Assembly: GCA_016930115.1 (NCBI GenBank) | Contig: JAFGHN010000090.1 | Span: 1 to 17,018 of the forward strand | DNA: 17,018 nucleotides | Origin: Spirochaetales bacterium | Lineage (GTDB): Bacteria > Spirochaetota > Spirochaetia > ARS1246 | Direction of reading: 5' to 3' | Part shown: positions 7,524 through 13,245 of the stretch, piece after piece | How the letters are laid out: every line of letters starts with the position of its first letter | Position numbering within the stretch: position 1 is the first letter of the stretch | Translations under genes and position numbers: made by a program | The notes under the pieces: model-generated | Database searches by the model: none | What the model was told of the DNA's origin: nothing | What the model saw: the letters and a program-made list of their open reading frames with translations, nothing else

Positions 7524-9202
7524 TTTGGTTGGAGTTCCCCCTTGTCCCAGATCTCGATGTGGTACCTGTATCCCTGTTCCGCCAGGAACTTCTGCCGGTT
7601 CGCCGCAAAGGTTTCCTCGCTGGTGAACCGCGATACGATCGTGTAGAAGTAAGAGTTGCGGCGCTTCGGCCTCAATATCCTGCCCAGCCGTTGCGCCTCT
7701 TCCTGCCGCGAACCAAAGGTGCCGGACACCTGTATGGCAACCGAGGCATCCGGAAGATCAATCGCGAAATTCGCCACTTTTGAGACTACCATGACCTTGA
7801 CGCTTCCTTTCCTGAACTCATGATAGATCCGTTCGCGTTCCCGGTTTGGAGTGTTCCCCGTGATAAGCGGTACATCGAGTGCCTCCGCAAGTTTCCTTAG
7901 TTGGCTCAGGTACTGTCCGATTACCATTATCGAATCTTCAGGGTGATTTACGATAAGCTGATTGACGATCCTGTCTTTCAGATAATTCTCGGCGGCGATT
8001 CTGAATTTTCCCCGCCTGTCCGCAACGGCATACGGCATCTTCAGATCGTCGGGCAGGTCGATTCTGATTTCGTGACAATAGGCCTGTGCTATCCACCCTT
8101 TCGCTTCGAGCTCCTTCCAGGGTACGTCATATCGCTTTGGTCCTACAAGGGTGAACACGTCCTCTTCTCTGCCGTCTTCGCGGACGAGTGTGGCCGTAAG
8201 GCCGAGTCTTCTGATCGCCTGGATCTCCGCGGTCACTCTGAAAACCGGTGCGGGGAGCAGGTGGACTTCATCATAGATGATGAGCCCCCAGTTACGCTCG
8301 TGAAAGATGCGGAAATGGGGGAACTCTTCGTCTTTCGAAGGTCTCCAGGTCACTATCTGATAGGTGGCGATAGTGACGGGCTTGATCTGTTTCAAATCGC
8401 CCGTGTATTCGCCGATCGATTCGCGGTCGAGGTCCGTCTTTTCAACCAATTCCTCTATCCACTGGTGAACCGCCGCAACGTTGGTGGTGAGGATGAGAGT
8501 ATTTGTTTTGTACCGGGCAATGATAGCCATTCCAACTATTGTCTTCCCGGATCCGCAGGGCATGACCACGGTGCCGTGTCCAAAGCCCGGGCTATCTCTG
8601 CCGGAGAAGGCATCGGCAGCCTCGGTCTGATAACTGCGGATTTCAAACGGCCCCGCCGGTTCTCCGGATTTCAGGTTGACATCCAGAAATGCCCCGGAAG
8701 TAAACGGCACCTCATCCTTTACCGGATATCCGATTTTGATGAGTTCGATCTTGACCGTACCCCGGTCGACAAGCCGCACGCGAAAACCCGCAACGCACGG
8801 CGTGAGCAGGCCCTCGAGCCGTTTATGGCTTTCGAGTTCCAGCCTCACCACCGGATCGTTTGTGACGAGCAGGAGGTTTGATTCGTCCTCCTTTACCATC
8901 CGCACCAGCCCGAAGCGTGAAATCACCTGCACAATGTGTTCCCGGACGTTTCCCGGTATCGGGTATCGGGACCAGCGTTCCAGACTTTCAAGGATCCAAT
9001 CAAAACTCACGCCCAATGAAGCGGCGTTCCAGAGTGAAAGAGAGGAAATTCTATACGTGTGCATGTGTTCCGGAGATTTCTCCAGGTCGGCAAATGTCGA
9101 TACTGCCAGCCGTGCCTCATCAAAATCCCTGGTATGTACGTCGAGCAGAAGAGAGCCGTCGCTCTGCACAATAAGCGGAAGATCGCCACGGTGTTCAACC
9201 AT
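7520..9202 (-). CDS. XPB/Rad25-type superfamily 2 DNA helicase
   Basis: From the start chosen here the protein has 560 residues. It is an SF2 helicase of the XPB/ERCC3 family, a 3'-5' DNA-unwinding ATPase known from eukaryotic nucleotide excision repair and found in some bacteria. Visible elements are the N-terminal damage-recognition-like region beginning PLIVQSDGSLLLDVH, the Q-type IRSYQ before motif I, Walker A GSGKT (Lys220), the DEVH box (residues 311-314), motif III GLTATLVRED including the XPB-typical R-E-D, and motif VI QRLGRILRPKR. The frame stays open upstream to an ATG at 9337, but those 45 extra residues have no XPB character and overlap the promoter region of the neighbouring gene. 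The start at 9202 places PLIVQSD near the N-terminus, as I recall for mycobacterial XPB. No SD is present at 9202. It is coupled to the downstream partner by a 4-nt overlap. Confidence 0.92.
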   Translation of the reverse strand: MVEHRGDLPLIVQSDGSLLLDVHTRDFDEARLAVSTFADLEKSPEHMHTYRISSLSLWNAASLGVSFDWILESLERWSRYPIPGNVREHIVQVISRFGLVRMVKEDESNLLLVTNDPVVRLELESHKRLEGLLTPCVAGFRVRLVDRGTVKIELIKIGYPVKDEVPFTSGAFLDVNLKSGEPAGPFEIRSYQTEAADAFSGRDSPGFGHGTVVMPCGSGKTIVGMAIIARYKTNTLILTTNVAAVHQWIEELVEKTDLDRESIGEYTGDLKQIKPVTIATYQIVTWRPSKDEEFPHFRIFHERNWGLIIYDEVHLLPAPVFRVTAEIQAIRRLGLTATLVREDGREEDVFTLVGPKRYDVPWKELEAKGWIAQAYCHEIRIDLPDDLKMPYAVADRRGKFRIAAENYLKDRIVNQLIVNHPEDSIMVIGQYLSQLRKLAEALDVPLITGNTPNRERERIYHEFRKGSVKVMVVSKVANFAIDLPDASVAIQVSGTFGSRQEEAQRLGRILRPKRRNSYFYTIVSRFTSEETFAANRQKFLAEQGYRYHIEIWDKGELQPK

Positions 9203-9211
9203 CGATGCTAC

Positions 9212-9238
9212 ACTATAGGTGCGCCGGATGTTTATCAA
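9212..9238 (-). promoter_or_regulatory. Candidate promoter for the XPB helicase pair
   Basis: On the minus strand, TATAGT (9212-9217, 5 of 6 consensus bases) lies 9 nt before the ATG at 9202. TTGATA (9233-9238) lies upstream with a somewhat short 15-bp spacer. The transcript would begin within about 3 nt of the ATG. The -10 box is good and the -35 pairing doubtful. Confidence 0.4.
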
Positions 9239-9281
9239 GCGAAATATCTTCAACAGCGCCGCACTTTCATGCATGCACCGG

Positions 9282-9310
9282 TAGAAACGACAGAGCCCCG
9301 ATGTTATACT
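9282..9310 (+). promoter_or_regulatory. Candidate extended -10 promoter for the prs-like operon
   Basis: TGT precedes TATACT (9305-9310), giving an extended -10 element with 5 of 6 bases. TAGAAA (9282-9287) stands 17 bp upstream as a partial -35. The predicted start near 9317 falls at the first base pairs of the stem-loop described next. Confidence 0.5.
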
Positions 9311-9315
9311 GTGTG

Positions 9316-9356
9316 CAGGCTGCCGCCTGCCATTCAATTACTTTGGCGGCAGCCTG
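9316..9356 (+). promoter_or_regulatory. Perfect 12-bp stem-loop in the 5' leader of the prs-like gene
   Basis: CAGGCTGCCGCC (9316-9327) and GGCGGCAGCCTG (9345-9356) are perfect reverse complements around a 17-nt loop. The left arm can alternatively fold on itself as GCAGGC/GCCTGC (9315-9320 with 9325-9330), which excludes the longer stem. No T-run follows, so it is not an intrinsic terminator. It begins at the predicted transcript 5' end and stops 8 nt before the SD. It could stabilise the mRNA, regulate translation, or be a DNA operator between the divergent genes. Confidence 0.7.
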
Positions 9357-9364
9357 TCAGACGT

Positions 9365-9370
9365 GAGGGG
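9365..9370 (+). promoter_or_regulatory. Ribosome binding site of the prs-like gene
   Basis: GAGGGG lies 5 nt before the ATG at 9376 and confirms that start. Confidence 0.7.
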
Positions 9371-9375
9371 AGCTC

Positions 9376-10557
9376 ATGAAAGAAATCGTGATTGTCGGCA
9401 GCGCGAGCGAGAACGCCTTTGTAGAAGATATCGCTCATCACCTGAATCAGCATGAGGATTATCTGGACATTATCTCTCTCAAGACTTTTCTGAACACGGA
9501 GTTTTGCCCGCGGTTTATCGTCGACGAACATAGAACCGACAACATCGGAAATAAACTTGCGGGTAAAGAAGTGGTTATCGTAACAACCTCCTTTCCTCCG
9601 CTTTCGCGGGACGAGCTGGCCATGCGCAATTTCCTCATCGCCAGAGCGGCGAAGGACAACGGAGCGGACAGGGTTTGCCTGCTCGAACCGGACCTCTTCT
9701 ACTCGGCGCAGGATAGAGGCCCCCGGCCGGAGCACGGCATTACTGATTTCGAACGCGATCTGGATGATTTTAGAAAGTTTGACGGTCAGCCTTTTTCCGC
9801 AAGGCTCTATGCCGACCTGCTCAAAATGTCCGGTGTGGACGCTGTGGTGACGGTCCATAACCATTCCTCGGCGGTTGAAAAGATTTTCATGGACCGGTTT
9901 TCCGGCAATTTCTATAACCTCACGCCGGCGGAAGTCTACGCGAGCTATCTCAGGGAATCCGATATCGTGCGGCTGGGTAACCTTGTTCTCTGCGCTCCGG
10001 ATGAGGGCGCGAAAAAATTTGTGGAGAAGGTGCACCGCACCGTTGGTGATGATTCGGTGGAAATGCTTTTCCTCGAGAAGTGCCGGCGTGACGAACGGGA
10101 TATCGAGCTGTGTTTTTCGGAGAGCTCGCCTATCCGATTACAGGATATTCGAGATAGAGATGTCATAGTCATTGATGATATGGTGCGGACCGGTACTACC
10201 ATCGCCGAGTGCTGCAAGCTCCTAAAAGAGTACAATCCCAGGCGGATACTCTTCTTCGTTACTCATTTCTACTCGAGCCGTGAAGGCCGTACAAATCTGA
10301 ATACTCCTGCGATAGATGAAATTGTAACCACGAGCACCATTCCATCGATTCTGAACCGCGACATGCAGGGCAGACTCAGGCATAAACTCGTCGTTCTCAA
10401 GATATCGAGATGGATATCGAACTACATTCTCAAAGTGGTAGACCCTGACGCCGGGGAACTGCGTCCGCCACTCTACAAGGAAGACATGTCGTCCAAGAAC
10501 CCGCGGTGGCACGGGACGATGGGGCCTCTGTTCTCCGCGGGTCTGGCCGGTAAGTAA
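9376..10557 (+). CDS. Divergent ribose-phosphate pyrophosphokinase (PRPP synthase)-like protein
   Basis: This 393-residue protein has the two-domain PRPP synthase layout. TSFPPLSRDELAMRNFLIARAA and SARLYADLLKMSGVDAVVTV match the N-terminal domain. The PRPP-binding loop VIVIDDMVRTGTT (263-275) and the flexible-loop Lys235 with Arg237/238 match the C-terminal domain. It is longer than the usual ~315 residues. Several ATP/metal residues differ from class I enzymes: the usual YARQDR reads YSAQDR, the DLH metal-binding motif reads HNH (161-163), and the third acid of the DDMIDT-type loop is Arg271. The loop and the LCAPDEGAKKF segment look more like plant class II enzymes, as I recall them. It may make PRPP from ribose 5-phosphate and ATP, or have a changed substrate or a regulatory role. 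The stop codon directly abuts the downstream glycosyltransferase start, in the same frame. Confidence 0.85.
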   Translation: MKEIVIVGSASENAFVEDIAHHLNQHEDYLDIISLKTFLNTEFCPRFIVDEHRTDNIGNKLAGKEVVIVTTSFPPLSRDELAMRNFLIARAAKDNGADRVCLLEPDLFYSAQDRGPRPEHGITDFERDLDDFRKFDGQPFSARLYADLLKMSGVDAVVTVHNHSSAVEKIFMDRFSGNFYNLTPAEVYASYLRESDIVRLGNLVLCAPDEGAKKFVEKVHRTVGDDSVEMLFLEKCRRDERDIELCFSESSPIRLQDIRDRDVIVIDDMVRTGTTIAECCKLLKEYNPRRILFFVTHFYSSREGRTNLNTPAIDEIVTTSTIPSILNRDMQGRLRHKLVVLKISRWISNYILKVVDPDAGELRPPLYKEDMSSKNPRWHGTMGPLFSAGLAGK

Positions 10558-11958
10558 TTGAGTGGGCAAGCATTCAGGATAGGGGTAGTCTGCGGCAAAC
10601 TCGGCGATGTGGACGGCGTATCCCTGGAAGTCAACAAATGGATTCGGACTCTCCTCAGACAGGGGCACAACATAACAACGGTGGCCGGCTGCTACACTTC
10701 TTCATTGGCGGAGATCTCTGAGGACGACCAACTGAGCTGCGAAGAGATCCAGTTCAACAGCCCGGAACAGGTGTACTACGAAAAATTGGTTTTCCCGCAC
10801 CTGCATCGCCACTCACCGCATATTTCGGAAGAGCGCAAAAAGGAGATCATTGAAGGGCTCGAGATTGAGGGAAGTGAAGTGGCAAATACGCTGCTGGAGA
10901 TCGTGCAGCAGCGGGACATCGACGTCATCATCGCGCAGAATACCAACGCTATGCCGATGACCTTGCTCGGCGGCATCGGCATACACAAACTGGCGGTGGA
11001 CAGAAGAGTGGCGACTATCTTTCATCATCACGATTTCTGGTGGGAGCGAAGCCGCTTCAGCAGCAATCACATCGAGTCATTACTCTCACGGATCATGCCT
11101 CCTTCAGATCCGGGGCTCGAACACGTTGTGCTGTCGACCTATGCGGCGCATATCCTTCGATCTCTCAAACGCGTGCAGCCGCGGGTCATCCCCAACTGTG
11201 AAGATTTCGAGAACCCGGTTGTCCTTGACGAATACAACCGGAGCTTCAGATCGGAATTGGGTTTTGAAGAGGAAGATTTGCTCATCGTCCAGCCGACGCG
11301 GGTGGTCAGGCGGAAGCGCATCGAGGATGCGGTGGAATTTGTCGGGCGCCTCTTGGAGGCTCATCCCGAGTTGAGCGACAGAATCCGCTTCATCGTTTCC
11401 CTCTATCAGGGTGATGAGCCCGATGAGAATTATGTGGAGGAAATACGTGACCTGGCACGCCGGCGGGGTGTCGATATCCATCTCATATCCGACCGTATCG
11501 CCTCCAGACGAGGGGTGAGGGAGGACGGAAAGAAGCTCTTCACCAACAGGGACGTGTTGGCAAATGCGGACCTTGTGACGTATCTGCCTGTATGGGAGGG
11601 CTTCGGGAATGCGTTTCTGGAGGCGGTTGCCGCGTCGGTTCCGGTGGTGATTACGACGTATCTGGTGTACAAGACGGACCTGAAAGTCATGGGTTTTGAA
11701 AACATCGAGATCCTGGACAGATACGATGAGGCCGGGAAGCTGATCATAAACGGCGAAGCGGTTGAGCGGGCCTGCCGTGTCCTTCTTGACAGGGAGCTTC
11801 GCGAACGGATTACCCGGAAGAACTTTGAAATCGGCGCAAAGTTCTTTGGTTTGGATACCCTTGACCGACTTCTCAATAACATGTTTGACGATTACGGTGA
11901 TGAGATTCGCGCCTCAAGAAAACGGATAAAAAAGAGTAAGGCGTTCTATTCGGTGTGA
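10558..11958 (+). CDS. GT4-type (GT-B fold, retaining) glycosyltransferase
   Basis: This 466-residue protein begins with a Rossmann strand and Gly-containing loop (FRIGVVCGKLGDVDGVSLEV), then a glycosyltransferase-4-like N-terminal domain including FHHHDFWWERSRF. The C-terminal domain carries VQPTRVVRRKRIEDAVEFV (a nucleotide-sugar phosphate-binding type segment) and the E-x7-E motif EGFGNAFLE with Glu347 and Glu355. No membrane segment is seen. It probably transfers a sugar from a nucleotide sugar in the cytoplasm; a mannosylglucosylglycerate-synthase-like solute role is one possibility, but I cannot assign substrates. The start is a TTG immediately after the TAA of the prs-like gene, in the same reading frame, with no good SD. 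No later start keeps the first Rossmann strand, so TTG is the best choice. Synthesis likely depends on termination-reinitiation. Confidence 0.85.
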   Translation: MSGQAFRIGVVCGKLGDVDGVSLEVNKWIRTLLRQGHNITTVAGCYTSSLAEISEDDQLSCEEIQFNSPEQVYYEKLVFPHLHRHSPHISEERKKEIIEGLEIEGSEVANTLLEIVQQRDIDVIIAQNTNAMPMTLLGGIGIHKLAVDRRVATIFHHHDFWWERSRFSSNHIESLLSRIMPPSDPGLEHVVLSTYAAHILRSLKRVQPRVIPNCEDFENPVVLDEYNRSFRSELGFEEEDLLIVQPTRVVRRKRIEDAVEFVGRLLEAHPELSDRIRFIVSLYQGDEPDENYVEEIRDLARRRGVDIHLISDRIASRRGVREDGKKLFTNRDVLANADLVTYLPVWEGFGNAFLEAVAASVPVVITTYLVYKTDLKVMGFENIEILDRYDEAGKLIINGEAVERACRVLLDRELRERITRKNFEIGAKFFGLDTLDRLLNNMFDDYGDEIRASRKRIKKSKAFYSV

Positions 11959-11966
11959 GCGGCGCT

Positions 11967-12003
11967 AAAAAAAACCGGCCGGGGGATTGTCGTCCCGGCC
12001 GGT
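11967..12003 (-). terminator. Intrinsic terminator of the outer-membrane protein gene
   Basis: ACCGGCCGGG (11974-11983) and CCCGGCCGGT (11994-12003) form a perfect 10-bp stem with a 10-nt loop. On the minus strand it is followed by a T-run (11967-11973), making a textbook terminator 31 nt after the stop of the leftward gene. On the plus strand the stem follows the glycosyltransferase stop by 15 nt but has no T-run after it, so it would be at best weak in that direction. Confidence 0.9.
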
Positions 12004-12034
12004 AATCTGGTTTGTGTCTGTTCTAAAATGCGGG

Positions 12035-13105
12035 TTAGAATTGCACTCTCAACGCTGCTGAAAGTCCGAGGGACTGGCTCAACAGTTCGTAGAATCCGGT
12101 AATATCGAGTTTGATAAAAAGCAGATTCAAGGACGCGCCGCCGTAGACCCGAGTGGCGAAACCGCTCTTTGAGTTTGTGATGGTAAATCCTGTTTCCGAA
12201 AGCTGCGGGACGTCTTCTCCAAGCAGCAAGAGGGCTTGCTGTATTTCCGCCCATTCCGTTGCGTCGATGAGCTCGTCCATTTCGTTATAGGCATTTACAT
12301 TCGTATAAGCCCCGCCGCTCACTTTGGATTTACCCATCGTAGCACCGATGCCAAGATACGGCGTGACGATCAGCAACCGTTTGCTTATCTGGGCCTTCAC
12401 GTCGAACACCGTGGTCTCCCAATCGAACCCGAATGTGGGATCATCCAGAGTGATTCTATACGTACCGAATCCCTGCACCTCAAAACCGTCTACATTGATA
12501 CTGTCACCGGCACTAAAGGAAACGCCGCCGGTCAGACGGTTAACACCCCCGCCGACGATGATTTCAGGGATGAGGCCTTTCTCCTCGACCAATCTCAACC
12601 GTACATCCGCTCCCACCAACTCGTAAGTCGCGCTCATCCCCGCCGGGAGTATTTCCCCCATATCCACTTCATCAGGAATGAAGCCGACCTTCAAACCGAT
12701 ATCGAAGGGGAGTAAGAGCCCTCCAACCCTGGCTTCAAGTGCGGCGGCCGGGAATGGCAAACCGAAGCGCTCTCCGAATTCCGCAAGCTCGGGAGGGAGG
12801 AAGTCCAGCATATCACCGCCGAGCTCACCTCCGGTCAGCGTACCGAGAACCTTACCAAAGGCCTCGGCGGGAAGGCCTACCGCACCGGCGCTCAAAGCTA
12901 CGCCAAGGTGGGGGAAGTTGCCGATATACGAGTCCGACCAGTTGAGCCCGATGGTGGACGCGAACGGGAGAGCCGAGGACAAATCGTCCGCGAAAGCGGC
13001 GAAAGCGTCCTTGACAGCCTCGAAATCCGCGGGATCCTGGGCGAAGACACCTGATATAGTCAGGATACAAGCGAAAAGCAAGAATAGTATCTTTTTCATT
13101 GTCAT
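12035..13105 (-). CDS. Secreted protein, probable outer-membrane beta-barrel
   Basis: This 356-residue protein has a Sec signal peptide (Lys-Lys, a hydrophobic core of about 15 residues, and a signal peptidase I-type site VFA-QDP near residue 22). Many alternating-hydrophobic strands follow, e.g. FEVQGFGTYRITL, FDVKAQISKRLLIVTPYLGIGATMG and ATRVYGGASLNLLFIKLDITGF (first and last quoted in part). It ends in LRVQF, and a terminal Phe is the usual signal for beta-barrel insertion. The segment GLNWSDSYIGNFPHLGV reminds me of Treponema outer-membrane candidates, some described as FadL-like, but this is memory and not a proven match. Upstream, AAAGAGGT lies 4 nt from the first ATG (13105) and 10 nt from a second in-frame ATG (13099), so the start is one of these two. 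It is monocistronic, with its own terminator. Substrate or role is unknown. Confidence 0.85.
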   Translation of the reverse strand: MTMKKILFLLFACILTISGVFAQDPADFEAVKDAFAAFADDLSSALPFASTIGLNWSDSYIGNFPHLGVALSAGAVGLPAEAFGKVLGTLTGGELGGDMLDFLPPELAEFGERFGLPFPAAALEARVGGLLLPFDIGLKVGFIPDEVDMGEILPAGMSATYELVGADVRLRLVEEKGLIPEIIVGGGVNRLTGGVSFSAGDSINVDGFEVQGFGTYRITLDDPTFGFDWETTVFDVKAQISKRLLIVTPYLGIGATMGKSKVSGGAYTNVNAYNEMDELIDATEWAEIQQALLLLGEDVPQLSETGFTITNSKSGFATRVYGGASLNLLFIKLDITGFYELLSQSLGLSAALRVQF

Positions 13106-13108
13106 AGT

Positions 13109-13116
13109 ACCTCTTT
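13109..13116 (-). promoter_or_regulatory. Ribosome binding site of the outer-membrane protein gene
   Basis: AAAGAGGT on the minus strand. Spacing from GAGG is 4 nt to the ATG at 13105 and 10 nt to the ATG at 13099, so it does not decide between the two starts. Both leave the same signal-peptide core. Confidence 0.6.
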
Positions 13117-13202
13117 GACACTGTGGCTACCTCAAATGTAACACGTACGGGAGGAAAAACAAATAGAATGAAATATGATACAATCACTCTGATTTTGTAG
13201 CG

Positions 13203-13208
13203 TATAAT
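13203..13208 (+). promoter_or_regulatory. Perfect -10 box upstream of the GGDEF-EAL gene
   Basis: A consensus TATAAT stands 37 nt before the ATG at 13246. No convincing -35 box is found 16-18 bp upstream, so an activator or another sigma factor may be needed. Transcription would begin near 13215, at or beside an ATGATG that opens a 12-codon frame overlapping the gene start. Confidence 0.45.
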
Positions 13209-13245
13209 CGAACCATGATGTATACTCTCGGGAAAGTACCAGATC

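Noticed and set aside
7901..8881. Long plus-strand open frame of 326 codons opposite the XPB gene
   Set aside because: It is antisense to well-supported helicase motifs, has no recognisable domain, and is explained by the composition of the coding strand opposite.
9203..9337. 45-residue N-terminal extension of the XPB protein from the ATG at 9337
   Set aside because: The extension has no XPB-like sequence and runs through the promoter and stem-loop region of the divergent gene; the ATG at 9202 gives the expected N-terminus.
9316..9356. Reading the prs-like leader stem-loop as an intrinsic terminator
   Set aside because: No T-run follows on the plus strand, and no gene ends just before it on either strand.
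9334..10035. Minus-strand open frame of 233 codons opposite the prs-like gene
   Set aside because: It is a shadow of a gene with clear PRPP-synthase motifs and a good SD, and shows no family signature of its own.
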